In this document: one piece after another, positions 1 through 6,911 of the stretch
Position numbering within the stretch: position 1 is the first letter of the stretch
How the letters are laid out: each line of letters starts with the position of its first letter
DNA from: an uncultured Taibaiella sp.
Lineage (GTDB): Bacteria; Bacteroidota; Bacteroidia; Chitinophagales; Chitinophagaceae
Length of the DNA stretch: 7,680 nt
Direction: 5' to 3'
Assembly: GCA_946886975.1 (NCBI GenBank)
Contig: CAMPJV010000116.1
Span: 1 to 7,680, forward strand
Program-made: the position numbers and the translations under genes
The notes under the pieces: generated by a model
Seen by the model: only the letters and a program-made list of their open reading frames with translations
The model's database searches: none
What the model was told of the DNA's origin: nothing

Positions 1-10
1 TAGACTGGAG

Positions 11-63
11 CATGTAGGCTGCGCTCGTGGGAAAGAGGAAAGTCGACTTAGCAAGCCTATGTG
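11..63 (+). other. Possible stem-loop in non-coding left edge
   Basis: Bases 11-22 can pair with 51-63: twelve pairs, two of them G-U (13-61 and 14-60), with a single bulged A at 53. The 28-base loop is purine-rich. The two wobble pairs form only if the plus strand is the RNA, so a plus-strand transcript would be needed. No known RNA family is recognised. This may be chance in a repeat-rich stretch. Confidence 0.25.
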
Positions 64-74
64 AGTTTAAGAGC

Positions 75-129
75 GATAGGGCATCGATAGGATAGTGATC
101 GAGCAGCGATCGGGTATTGATGGGGTGGA
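75..129. repeat. Degenerate 11-bp tandem array A (5 units)
   Basis: Five consecutive 11-base units each begin with GAT, at 75, 86, 97, 108 and 119. Examples are gataggatagt (86-96) and gatcgggtatt (108-118). The GAT spacing is exactly 11 each time, while the rest of each unit is only loosely conserved (often a G/GG at positions 5-7). Eleven is not a multiple of three and stop codons are frequent, so this is not a protein repeat. The spacing is close to one DNA helical turn. Function is unknown. Confidence 0.5.
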
Positions 130-185
130 AAAGCCGAGGTAACTCCTATGTAACTTCGGGTGAGAGCCGGTGAAGAAAGGGAGGA

Positions 186-251
186 GAGGCATACTAAAAG
201 CATGGTGAAAGCATAGTGAAAGCATAGTGAAGGCATAGATAAAGCATACCC
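186..251. repeat. 11-bp tandem array B (about 6 units, core aaagcatagtg)
   Basis: Units start at 186, 197, 208, 219, 230 and 241. The units at 208-218 and 219-229 are identical (aaagcatagtg), the unit at 197 differs by one base, and those at 186, 230 and 241 are more diverged. All keep the GCATA or GCAT core. The array lies 45 bases past the 3' end of the minus-strand membrane protein gene. It has the same period as the array at 75-129, and its start is 111 bases (10 periods plus 1) after that one. This is a simple tandem repeat of unknown role. Confidence 0.8.
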
Positions 252-295
252 AAGGTGTTTATCACTAATATAAAGGCGGTAGAAAAAGCGAGGGA

Positions 296-514
296 TTACT
301 TGATTTCTTCGTACTCGATATAGTCCCCTTCCTTGACCTTATTGCTTTGAGCTGGCGGGTTTTGAGGCTTTTGCATGTCTTCCATCTGCTTCTGCATCTG
401 TTGCATGCGTTTTTGAGCGGTACGGGTGATCTGGAGGATTGGGAATACAAACCTTACGATGAATCGGAATATCATCACAAGAATGAAGGACCAAAGCAGG
501 ATTCTAAATAACAT
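296..514 (-). CDS. Small DUF4834-like membrane protein
   Basis: This 72-residue protein has one hydrophobic segment at about residues 3-28 (LLWSFILVMIFRFIVRFVF). It is followed by a Gln/Met/Lys-rich, probably helical stretch (about 31-49, with MQQMQKQMEDMQK) and ends in an acidic, tyrosine-containing tail, GDYIEYEEIK. This architecture, N-terminal membrane helix, charged cytoplasmic stretch and terminal YxEYEE/DYEE-type tail, matches the small DUF4834 family of Bacteroidota as I know it; I could not run a profile search. No function is established for the family. A likely single-pass inner-membrane location is inferred. The gene diverges from rimP, and its start at 514 is the first in-frame ATG after the shared promoter region. 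No clear terminator follows its stop codon at 296-298. Confidence 0.72.
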   Translation of the reverse strand: MLFRILLWSFILVMIFRFIVRFVFPILQITRTAQKRMQQMQKQMEDMQKPQNPPAQSNKVKEGDYIEYEEIK

Positions 515-557
515 ATGGGGGTAAAGGTACTAAACGGGGGAGACAGGGGAGTTAAGG

Positions 558-589
558 AAAATATAATTACCACAGGATGTTTTTGGAAA
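558..589 (-). promoter_or_regulatory. Possible promoter of the small membrane protein gene
   Basis: Read on the minus strand, TTTC (589-586) lies 20 bases before TATATTTT (565-558), a 7-of-8 match to the Bacteroidota -7 element TANNTTTG. It would place the transcript start roughly 35-40 bases before the ATG at 514. The -33 part is imperfect and the area is AT-rich, so this is a weak call. It overlaps the -33 box of the opposing rimP promoter. Confidence 0.35.
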
Positions 590-610
590 GGAAATAAATG
601 CTTAAATTTG
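582..610 (+). promoter_or_regulatory. Bacteroidota-type promoter of rimP-nusA
   Basis: TTTG (582-585) is followed after 17 bases by taaatttg (603-610), a perfect match to the -7 element TANNTTTG used by the primary sigma factor of Bacteroidota. The spacing lies inside the known 17-23 range. Transcription would start near 615-618, downstream of the ATG at 598, so that ATG cannot be used from this promoter. This is the best promoter in the window. Confidence 0.7.
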
Positions 611-631
611 CAGTGGAAATAATTAAAATGG

Positions 632-662
632 AAGGGGACGCGATGCGGTCCCCTTGTTTTTT
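632..662 (+). terminator. Terminator-like hairpin in the rimP leader (possible attenuator)
   Basis: AAGGGGAC (632-639) pairs perfectly with GTCCCCTT (648-655), and a small inner GC/GC stem is possible in the loop. TTGTTTTTT (654-662) follows directly. This is the form of an intrinsic terminator, yet it lies between the promoter at 582-610 and the rimP start codon at 667. It is therefore best read as a leader attenuator or a site of regulated read-through. Its stem would also shape access to the start codon, since only four bases separate the T-tract from the ATG. Confidence 0.65.
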
Positions 663-666
663 GTCT

Positions 667-1125
667 ATGGGAGAGGTAATTGAACAGATCAGAACTTTTC
701 TGGAACCATTACTAGAAGGAACTGATGTGTTTGTAGTAAACATCAAGATTAAACCTACTAACAACATCAAGGTATTCCTGGACGCTGACAGTGGCATGTC
801 GATAGACAAGTGCGTGAAGGTGAACAGGAAGCTCTACTCGCTGGTGGAAGAGAGTGATATGTTTCCTGACGGGGACTTTTCGCTGGAAGTATCCAGTCCA
901 GGAGTGGATGAGCCGCTGGTGAGTGACCGTCAGTACAAGAAAAACATAGGCAGGACAGTGGCTGTGACGCCAGTGGAAGAGGGGCCGGACAAGGTGGGAG
1001 TGCTGAAAGAGGTGAAGGAGGATAGCATAGTGCTGGAGATGAAGGTGGGGAAGAAGAAGGAGATAAGCGTGGTAGAAATACCTTTTAAAGAAATAAAAAC
1101 CATAATCGTTCAAATAGTCTTTTAA
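667..1125 (+). CDS. rimP: Ribosome maturation factor RimP
   Basis: RimP binds the free 30S subunit in the cytoplasm and is needed for its maturation, around assembly of the S12-containing region. From the ATG at 667 the protein is 152 residues, the usual family length. The N-terminal domain carries the conserved FSLEVSSPGVDEPL block (residues 71-84), preceded by the strand/helix segment VFLDADSGMSIDKCVKVNRKL (written in parts: VFLDADSG at 36-43, SIDKCVKVNRKL at 45-56). The C-terminal SH3-like domain ends in IPFKEIKTIIVQIVF (138-152). An in-frame ATG at 598 would add 23 residues, but it lies upstream of the predicted transcript start and the added codons cover the promoter and leader hairpin, so 667 is preferred. 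No Shine-Dalgarno is visible, as is usual in this phylum. nusA follows after a 39-base gap. Confidence 0.93.
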   Translation: MGEVIEQIRTFLEPLLEGTDVFVVNIKIKPTNNIKVFLDADSGMSIDKCVKVNRKLYSLVEESDMFPDGDFSLEVSSPGVDEPLVSDRQYKKNIGRTVAVTPVEEGPDKVGVLKEVKEDSIVLEMKVGKKKEISVVEIPFKEIKTIIVQIVF

Positions 1126-1164
1126 AAGTCAATTTCCCTGGAGGGAAGTAAAAATTGATAAACA

Positions 1165-2415
1165 ATGGCAAGTATTAATCTTATTGATTCGTTTCAGGAA
1201 TTTAAGGACGCGGAGAATGTAGACCGTCCCACCTTAATGAAGGTTATTGAAGATGTGTTTAAGACCCTGCTTCGGAAGAAATATGGCTCCGATGAGAACT
1301 TTGACGTAATCGTGAATGACCAGACAGGTGACCTTGAGATCTTCCGCAGAAGGGAGATAGTAGAGGATGAAATGATAGAGGATGACAACGTGCAGATACC
1401 GTTTTCGGAAGCAATACAGATTGACCCTGATTATAACATAGGTGAAGAGGTATACGAGGAAGTAAACGTGATAGACTTCGGCAGAAGGGCTATCCTGGCG
1501 GCTAAGCAGACGTTGGCAGCGAGGATAGGTGACCTGAAGAAGAAGAACCTCATGGATAAGTATGCAGACAGGGTTGGGGAGATCATAAACGGTGAGGTTT
1601 ACCAGATATGGAAGAAAGAGATACTGCTGCTGGACGATGAAGGAAATGAACTGATACTGCCAAAGTCGGAGCAGATACCCACGGATTTCTTTAAGAAAGG
1701 AGAGACTGTGCGGGCAGTGGTGAAGAAGGTGGAGATGAGGAATAACACACCGATCATCATCCTGAGCCGGACACATCCTTCATTCCTGGAGAAGCTACTG
1801 GAGATAGAGGTGCCTGAGATAATGGACGGCCTGATAGTGGTGAAGAAGATAGTACGTGAGCCAGGTGAGAGAGCGAAAGTGGCCGTGGAAAGCTATGACG
1901 ACCGTATTGACCCAGTGGGAGCTTGTGTGGGTATGAAGGGAAGCCGTATCCATGGCATCGTTCGGGAGCTTAGGAATGAAAATATAGACATCATCAACTT
2001 TACCAATAACACACAGTTGCTGATTCAGCGGTCGCTTACACCGTCCAAGATCAACAGGATGGAGCTGAACAATGAAGAAAACCATGCGGATGTGTACCTG
2101 GAACCAGACCAGGTATCCCTGGCAATTGGCAGGAAAGGGGTGAACATTAAGCTGGCGCAGGAACTGACAGGATATAGCATAGACGTGTACAGAGATGTGC
2201 AGGATGAAGGGGTGGACTTTGACATTGACCTGGTGGAATTCAGCGATGAGATAGAAGAGTGGGTGATAGAAGAGTTTAAGAAAATAGGATGTGATACTGC
2301 ATTGAGTGTGCTGGATCTCTCAGTAGAGGAGCTGGTTCGCAGGACGGATCTTGAGGAAGAAACCATCAAGGACGTGCAGCGGATACTCCAGGCGGAATTC
2401 CAGAATGAGGAGTAA
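1165..2415 (+). CDS. nusA: Transcription termination/antitermination factor NusA
   Basis: NusA binds RNA polymerase and nascent RNA, strengthens pausing and intrinsic termination, and takes part in rRNA antitermination. The 416-residue protein shows an N-terminal polymerase-binding domain (about 1-130), an S1 domain (about 136-200, GEIINGEVYQIWKKEILLL), KH1 (about 230-300) with its GMKG loop at 256-259 after the family signature RIDPVGACVGMKG, and KH2 (about 305-345) with the IGRKG loop at 321-325. The last 60 residues (EEWVIEEFKKIGCDTALSVL onward) look like one helical helix-hairpin-helix-type domain. The paired acidic repeats of E. coli NusA are absent, which is normal for Bacteroidota. The start at 1165 gives the expected N terminus (MASINLIDSFQEFK). 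It is very probably co-transcribed with rimP. In E. coli NusA represses its own operon, a link of interest given the leader hairpins before rimP and infB. Confidence 0.96.
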   Translation: MASINLIDSFQEFKDAENVDRPTLMKVIEDVFKTLLRKKYGSDENFDVIVNDQTGDLEIFRRREIVEDEMIEDDNVQIPFSEAIQIDPDYNIGEEVYEEVNVIDFGRRAILAAKQTLAARIGDLKKKNLMDKYADRVGEIINGEVYQIWKKEILLLDDEGNELILPKSEQIPTDFFKKGETVRAVVKKVEMRNNTPIIILSRTHPSFLEKLLEIEVPEIMDGLIVVKKIVREPGERAKVAVESYDDRIDPVGACVGMKGSRIHGIVRELRNENIDIINFTNNTQLLIQRSLTPSKINRMELNNEENHADVYLEPDQVSLAIGRKGVNIKLAQELTGYSIDVYRDVQDEGVDFDIDLVEFSDEIEEWVIEEFKKIGCDTALSVLDLSVEELVRRTDLEEETIKDVQRILQAEFQNEE

Positions 2416-2428
2416 GCTCAGCGGAACT

Positions 2429-2447
2429 TAGGGTGTTAAACACCCTA
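2429..2447 (+). other. Hairpin just after nusA
   Basis: TAGGGTGT (2429-2436) pairs with ACACCCTA (2440-2447) around a 3-base loop; the pairing is perfect. It starts 13 bases after the nusA stop codon. It is followed by TAAATAG rather than a T-tract, so it is not a standard intrinsic terminator. It may stabilise the 3' end of a rimP-nusA transcript or mark a processing site. A second, weaker stem (GCCTT 2465-2469 with AAGGC 2476-2480) lies further along. Confidence 0.45.
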
Positions 2448-2499
2448 TAAATAGCGGAGCAGAGGCCTTTTTAGGAAGGCGCAATTAAGTAAAATAGCG

Positions 2500-2507
2500 T
2501 AGGTTTG
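2500..2507 (+). promoter_or_regulatory. Possible internal promoter for infB (-7 element)
   Basis: TAGGTTTG is a perfect match to the Bacteroidota -7 element TANNTTTG. It lies in the 155-base nusA-infB gap, 63 bases before the infB start. No good TTTG is found 17-23 bases upstream; the nearest T-run (about 2468-2472) is slightly too far. Initiation would fall near 2512-2515, just before the hairpin at 2530. The perfect -7 box and its position support the call, and the missing -33 box weakens it. Confidence 0.45.
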
Positions 2508-2529
2508 TAGTTTTAGGCAGTAAGGCTAA

Positions 2530-2556
2530 AATCGCACCCCTGAGCGATTATTTTTT
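2530..2556 (+). terminator. Terminator-like hairpin in the infB leader (possible attenuator)
   Basis: AATCGC (2530-2535) pairs perfectly with GCGATT (2544-2549) around the 8-base loop ACCCCTGA, followed by A and six T (2551-2556). The infB ATG is 14 bases further on. The stem is shorter and weaker than the rimP leader hairpin, so partial rather than full termination is expected. Its position between a -7 box and a start codon repeats the rimP arrangement. Confidence 0.5.
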
Positions 2557-2570
2557 GACTAAATATTCGA

Positions 2571-5500
2571 ATGGCAACAGTAACAAAGACACCAAGATTA
2601 CTGGCAGCAGCCAAGGAGTTTAACATAGGTAAGGAGACCCTGGTGGAGTTTCTTACGAGTAAGGACTTCGAGATCAATGCCAGTAATCCTAACACAAAGC
2701 TGACGGAAGAGATGTACGACGCTTTGCAGAGGGAGTTTGCTCAAGACAAACTTGCCAAACGCAAGAGCGAGGAGATAGCTTTGCCTAAGGGCTCGATGAT
2801 GGAGCCGAGGAAGCATAAGGATGAAATAGACCTTAGCATAAAGGCAAAGAAAGAAGAAGTGCCGCCTGCCCCTGTCGTAGAAAAGAAAAAAGAAGAACAG
2901 CCCAAAGCCGAGAAGCTGAAAGAGGAAGCCCAGCCTAAGGAAGCAGAAGCGCCAAAGGCAGAGGTGCCCACTGAAGTTGCAGCAGCTCCAGAACCTGTAG
3001 CGGAGGAGAAGCCGAAGAAGGCAGCAAAGAAAGAAGAAGCAAAAGAAGCAGCTAAGGAAGCAGCCACACCTGAGCAGCCAGCGGCTGAAGCAGGCGACGA
3101 AGCTGAACATATAGAAATGAAGGCCCCGAAGCTTGGCGGGCCGAACATCCTGGGCAAGATTAACCTGGATGAGATGAACCTGGCCTCCCGTCCAAAGAAA
3201 GGTGCGGCGGCAAAGAAATCTACCACAAAGAAAGGAGAAGAACCCAAGGAGGAAACTGCAGAACCGGTGGAAGGAACAACTGAAGCCGCTGCGGAGGAAA
3301 AGCCCAAGAAAGCGAAAGCACCTTCTAAAAAGGCAGCCGCTGAGAAGGCGAAAGAGGCAGAAGTGCCAGTAGCGCCTAAGGCGGAAGAAGCGAAAGAAGA
3401 GGACACAGATAAGCCGGAGCATATTGAAATGAAAGCTCCGAAGCTGGAAGGACCAAAGATCATTGGTCGTATAGAGCTGCCGGTTTCCAACCCATCTAAA
3501 GGCGGAGATAGTAAAGAGAAGAGGAACAGGAAGAGAATCCCGGTGCAGAAGAAGCCGGAGACCTTCCGCCCGGACCAGCAGGGAAGACCAGCAGGACAAG
3601 GCGGTGGTGTGGGCAGACCTATTGTGCCGGCACAAGGAAGATCATTTGGCCAGGGTGGCAACCGGGGTGCAGGCGGAGGCCGCAGCTTTGGACAAGGTGG
3701 CGGAGGCCACAGACCAGGCGGTACCGGACGGCCCCAGCGCGGAGCAGCAGGAACTCCCCAGCAACAAGAGATTGACGCTAAAGCAATTCAGGATAAGATA
3801 CGTCAGACCCAGGCTAAACTTGCAGGCAATACACGTAACAAAAACCTTAAGGCCAAGTACCGTCGTAATAAGCGGGAGGAGATGGCTGAGAAGAGAGCGT
3901 CGGAGGAAAATACTGATGGCAACGTAATACAGGTAACTGAGTTCATATCGGTTAGTGAACTTGCGAATCTGCTGGATGTGAGCTTTGCGGATGTTATCAG
4001 CAAGTGTATGAGTCTTGGCATCATGGTGTCCATTAATCAGAGACTAGATGCTGAAGTAATAGAGCTTGTATCGAGTGAGTTCGGCTATGATGTAGAGTTC
4101 ATTAACCTGGAGCAGGAAGCTGATACTGAAGAGGAAGAAGAAGAAAACGATGAGAACCAGCTGCCACGTGCGCCGATCGTTACGATCATGGGTCACGTTG
4201 ACCATGGTAAGACCTCATTGCTGGATTATATAAGAAGCGCCAATGTAGTAGCAGGTGAGGCCGGTGGCATTACTCAGCACATAGGGGCCTACCAGGTAAC
4301 TACCCCTGACGGGAAGAAGATTACCTTCCTGGATACACCGGGTCACGAAGCGTTTACGGCGATGCGTGCCCGTGGTGCTAAAGTGGCCGACATAGCCATT
4401 ATTGTGGTAGCAGCGGATGATGCGATAATGCCCCAGACGAAGGAGGCCATTTCGCACGCCCAGGCTGCGTCACTACCAATGATATTTGCAATAAACAAGA
4501 TCGATAAAGAAGGAGCTAATCCTGAAAAGATAAAAGAACAACTGGCGGGTATGAACATCCTTGTCGAGGACTGGGGTGGTAAGTTCCAAAGCCAGGAAAT
4601 ATCTGCCAAGAAGGGGTTGAATATAGACCTGTTGCTTGAAAAGGTTGGGCTTGAAGCAGAGCTCCTCGAACTGAAAGCCAATCCTGATCGCCTGGGTGCC
4701 GGCTCTGTAATTGAGGCCTCCCTAGATAAGGGGCGTGGCTTCCAGGCTACTGTTCTCATCCAAAACGGCACGTTAGAGCAAGGTGACATGGTAGTTTGTG
4801 GTCAGTACTACGGTAAGGTAAAGGCAATGTTCAATGAACGCGGCCAGAGAGTGACTGAAGCAGGACCATCAGCGCCAGTGCAAATACTTGGCCTGAACGG
4901 CGCACCCCAGGCTGGTGAGAAACTGAAGGTATTTGAGGATGAGAACGAGGCTAAGGAAATTGCAACCCACAGGTCGCAGATCCTGCGTGAGCAAGGCATA
5001 CGTACTCGTAAGCACATTACGCTGGATGAAATCGGTCGCCGTCTTGCACTCGGCAACTTCAAGGAGCTTGCTGTAATTATTAAGGGTGACTTTGATGGTT
5101 CCGTTGAGGCATTGAGTGACTCATTACAGAAACTGTCTACTGAAGAAGTAGCTGTAAACGTGGTACATAAAGGTGTAGGTCAGATCACAGAATCTGATGT
5201 ATTACTAGCTACCGCATCAGACGCAATCATTCTTGGCTTCCAGGTTCGTCCATCTATGCAGGCTGCGAAACTGGCCGAGCAGGAGAATATTGAAATAAGA
5301 AACTACTCTATCATTTACGATGCGATAGAAGAGATCAAGAGCGCGATGGAAGGTCTGCTTGAGCCTAAGCTGGAGCGGAAGACTGTAGCCAACGTGGAGG
5401 TGCGGGAGGTGTATAAGATTACCGGTACTGGTACAATCGCAGGTTGCTACGTCCTTGACGGAAAGATAGCTCGGAATAGCAAGGTGAACCTGGTGCGCGA

Positions 5501-5672
5501 CGGTATCGTTGTGTTTAACGGCGAACTGTCTTCTTTGAAACGCTTTAAGGATGACGTGAAAGAAGTAGCTGCAGGTTATGAGTGCGGACTGATGGTGAAG
5601 AACTATAATGACGTCAGGGTGGGCGATATAATTGAAGCATACGAGGAAATTGAAGTAAAACGAACGTTGTAG
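2571..5672 (+). CDS. infB: Translation initiation factor IF-2
   Basis: IF2 is the GTPase that recruits formyl-Met initiator tRNA to the 30S subunit and promotes 50S joining. The 1033-residue protein is long for the family (E. coli 890). Residues 1-55 form an IF2-N-type helical domain. Residues 75-330 are a low-complexity Lys/Glu/Ala/Pro linker with a duplicated motif (179-199 and 283-303), then a Gly/Arg/Gln-rich stretch (about 338-390) containing RSFGQGG twice. A second IF2-N-type domain is at about 452-512 ([20 protein letters not shown]), followed by an acidic run. The GTPase domain has all its motifs: GHVDHGKT (541-548), [10 protein letters not shown] (565-574), DTPGH (588-592), NKID (642-645) and SAK (678-680). 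Domains II-IV follow to the end, with the C-terminal tRNA-binding barrel near 935-1033. The start at 2571 gives a normal N terminus. It is followed by a strong terminator. Confidence 0.97.
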   Translation: MATVTKTPRLLAAAKEFNIGKETLVEFLTSKDFEINASNPNTKLTEEMYDALQREFAQDKLAKRKSEEIALPKGSMMEPRKHKDEIDLSIKAKKEEVPPAPVVEKKKEEQPKAEKLKEEAQPKEAEAPKAEVPTEVAAAPEPVAEEKPKKAAKKEEAKEAAKEAATPEQPAAEAGDEAEHIEMKAPKLGGPNILGKINLDEMNLASRPKKGAAAKKSTTKKGEEPKEETAEPVEGTTEAAAEEKPKKAKAPSKKAAAEKAKEAEVPVAPKAEEAKEEDTDKPEHIEMKAPKLEGPKIIGRIELPVSNPSKGGDSKEKRNRKRIPVQKKPETFRPDQQGRPAGQGGGVGRPIVPAQGRSFGQGGNRGAGGGRSFGQGGGGHRPGGTGRPQRGAAGTPQQQEIDAKAIQDKIRQTQAKLAGNTRNKNLKAKYRRNKREEMAEKRASEENTDGNVIQVTEFISVSELANLLDVSFADVISKCMSLGIMVSINQRLDAEVIELVSSEFGYDVEFINLEQEADTEEEEEENDENQLPRAPIVTIMGHVDHGKTSLLDYIRSANVVAGEAGGITQHIGAYQVTTPDGKKITFLDTPGHEAFTAMRARGAKVADIAIIVVAADDAIMPQTKEAISHAQAASLPMIFAINKIDKEGANPEKIKEQLAGMNILVEDWGGKFQSQEISAKKGLNIDLLLEKVGLEAELLELKANPDRLGAGSVIEASLDKGRGFQATVLIQNGTLEQGDMVVCGQYYGKVKAMFNERGQRVTEAGPSAPVQILGLNGAPQAGEKLKVFEDENEAKEIATHRSQILREQGIRTRKHITLDEIGRRLALGNFKELAVIIKGDFDGSVEALSDSLQKLSTEEVAVNVVHKGVGQITESDVLLATASDAIILGFQVRPSMQAAKLAEQENIEIRNYSIIYDAIEEIKSAMEGLLEPKLERKTVANVEVREVYKITGTGTIAGCYVLDGKIARNSKVNLVRDGIVVFNGELSSLKRFKDDVKEVAAGYECGLMVKNYNDVRVGDIIEAYEEIEVKRTL
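3105..3167 (+). repeat. infB-internal motif, copy 1
   Basis: This encodes IF2 residues 179-199, beginning [19 protein letters not shown] and ending NL. It matches copy 2 at 3417-3479 in 16 of 21 residues, including an exact run of ten ([10 protein letters not shown]). It is an island of conserved, partly hydrophobic sequence inside the charged linker, so it is probably a short functional or binding motif rather than plain spacer. Confidence 0.8.
3417..3479 (+). repeat. infB-internal motif, copy 2
   Basis: This encodes IF2 residues 283-303, beginning [19 protein letters not shown] and ending EL. It is separated from copy 1 by about 83 residues of Lys/Ala/Glu-rich linker. Synonymous codon differences between the copies (for example GAACATATAGAAATG versus GAGCATATTGAAATG) indicate an old duplication kept at the protein level. 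Confidence 0.8.
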
Positions 5673-5690
5673 CAAACTGAAATAATCATT

Positions 5691-5727
5691 AAACCGTTAG
5701 CCTTTTCAGGTTAACGGTTTGCTTTTT
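5691..5727 (+). terminator. Intrinsic terminator after infB
   Basis: AAACCGTTA (5691-5699) pairs perfectly with TAACGGTTT (5712-5720). The stem continues inward through a G-U pair (5700-5711) and CCT/AGG (5701-5703 with 5708-5710), giving 13 pairs closed by the loop TTTC. GC and five T follow (5723-5727). It starts 18 bases past the infB stop codon and should end the rimP-nusA-infB unit, separating it from prfA. Confidence 0.85.
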
Positions 5728-5787
5728 AAGTCACCTAGATAATATGGTGGCTACTACTTAACATACAAATTGAAGGACTAAACTTTT

Positions 5788-6864
5788 ATGCTGGATAAGC
5801 TGGAAGCAATTAAAGCAAGATTTGACGACCTAGGAACGGCGCTTACCAATCCCGAAGTAGTCAGTGATAATAAGCGGTTTTCATCCGTAAGTAAGGAATA
5901 CAGAAAGCTGGAGCCGATAGTTAACACCTATAAAAAGTACAGAGCCTGCCTTGAGGGAATCGACTTTGGGAAGGAAGTGCTTCAGACCGAAAGCGATGAA
6001 GAGCTGAGGGATATGGCAAAAGAGGACCTCGAGAAGCAGGAAGCTCAAAAGGAGCAGCTTGAGGAAGAGATCAGGCAGCTGCTGATTCCAAAAGATCCAC
6101 AGGACGAGAAGAATGCGATAATAGAAGTGCGTGCCGGAACGGGTGGCGACGAGGCCAGCCTTTTTGCCGGTGACCTTCTTAGAATGTATATGCGCTTCTG
6201 CGAAAGAAAGGGATGGAAGATCGCTATTGTCTCCGAAACTGAAGGTACTGTCGGCGGTGTAAAGGATATTCAGCTTGAGGTAATTGGCGAAGATGTTTAT
6301 GGTACTTTAAAGTTTGAGAGTGGAGTGCACCGTGTGCAGCGTGTTCCTGCCACAGAGGCAAGTGGACGGGTGCATACATCTGCTGCTACCGTGGCCGTGA
6401 TGCCTGAGGCTGAAGAAATAGACTTCGAGCTAAAGGAAAGCGACCTGAAGATGGAAACTGCCAGAAGCGGCGGCGCCGGAGGTCAGAATGTAAACAAGGT
6501 GGAAACCAAGGTTATCCTTACCCACATTCCTACAGGCACCGTTATAACCTGCCAGACCGAGAGAACACAGCTTGGCAACAGGGAAAAAGCTACAGCAATG
6601 ATGCGTACAAAGCTATACGAGGAGCAGGTGCGTAAACATGAGGAAGAGATATCCCGCAGAAGGAAGAGTCTCGTGAGCACGGGAGACCGTTCAGCGAAGA
6701 TCAGAACCTATAACTATCCACAAGGGAGGGTAACTGATCATCGTATCAACATGACCGTTTATAACCTTGATGACTTTATGAATGGTAATATCCAGGAAAT
6801 GATAGAAGCTTTGCAATTTGCAGAGAACGCGGAGAAGATGCAGGCCGGAGAAACAGTAATCTGA
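5788..6864 (+). CDS. prfA: Peptide chain release factor 1 (RF1)
   Basis: RF1 recognises UAA and UAG stop codons in the ribosomal A site and triggers peptide release. The 358-residue length is typical. Residues 1-110 are the helical N-terminal domain, with a strongly charged coiled segment around 65-98. The stop-codon recognition tripeptide is PAT (187-189), in [16 protein letters not shown]; PxT marks RF1, whereas RF2 has SPF. The catalytic GGQ lies at 231-233 in [11 protein letters not shown]. The GGQ glutamine is the known target of PrmC methylation, but prmC is not in this window. The downstream sequence [12 protein letters not shown] is the usual Bacteroidota form. The ATG at 5788 is preferred because it gives the standard N terminus. 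The gene follows the infB terminator by about 60 bases, so it probably has its own promoter. I see only a poor candidate (TTTG 5718-5721, TAATATGG 5740-5747). Confidence 0.97.
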   Translation: MLDKLEAIKARFDDLGTALTNPEVVSDNKRFSSVSKEYRKLEPIVNTYKKYRACLEGIDFGKEVLQTESDEELRDMAKEDLEKQEAQKEQLEEEIRQLLIPKDPQDEKNAIIEVRAGTGGDEASLFAGDLLRMYMRFCERKGWKIAIVSETEGTVGGVKDIQLEVIGEDVYGTLKFESGVHRVQRVPATEASGRVHTSAATVAVMPEAEEIDFELKESDLKMETARSGGAGGQNVNKVETKVILTHIPTGTVITCQTERTQLGNREKATAMMRTKLYEEQVRKHEEEISRRRKSLVSTGDRSAKIRTYNYPQGRVTDHRINMTVYNLDDFMNGNIQEMIEALQFAENAEKMQAGETVI

Positions 6865-6911
6865 TAAGCTAGTTAATAAACTATAACTAATAACCACACA
6901 CAAACAACAAG

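Noticed and set aside
2..145. Stretch on the minus strand without stop codons at the left edge
   Set aside because: It has no start codon at its right end, shows no recognisable protein and overlaps the 11-bp array, so there is no support for a gene.
1..180. RNase P RNA or group II intron fragment, prompted by GAGGAAAGTC at 35-44 and GAGAGCCGGTGAA near 163
   Set aside because: GAGGAAAGTC resembles the conserved RNase P core, but the expected following bases and the other conserved RNase P blocks are missing. The intron-like string lacks a domain V hairpin and a boundary motif. Both are probably chance.
1079..1086. TACCTTTT inside the end of rimP as a nusA promoter
   Set aside because: It is only a 7-of-8 match to the -7 element, has no -33 TTTG and sits in coding sequence. 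Co-transcription with rimP is simpler.
1134..1147. Small inverted repeat TTCCCTGGAGGGAA between rimP and nusA
   Set aside because: It is a short stem with a tiny loop and no T-tract. It could affect nusA translation, but nothing separates it from chance. GGAGGG within it looks like a Shine-Dalgarno but lies about 20 bases from the ATG, too far for a normal one.
2598..3661. Two long minus-strand open frames (345 and 306 residues) opposite infB
   Set aside because: They mirror the Lys/Glu/Ala/Gly-rich linker of IF2, whose codons lack reverse-strand stops. Their products are Phe/Leu/Cys or Ser/Ala/Phe-rich low-complexity with no domain, and IF2 on the plus strand is certain.
3604..3927. Plus-strand 107-residue frame inside infB
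   Set aside because: It is a frame shifted by one through the Gly-rich and basic segments of IF2, with no start signal and no recognisable protein.
5718..5747. TTTG-N18-TAATATGG as the prfA promoter
   Set aside because: The spacing is suitable, but the -7 part matches poorly (T-run broken) and the -33 part is inside the infB terminator stem. It is mentioned with prfA but not called.
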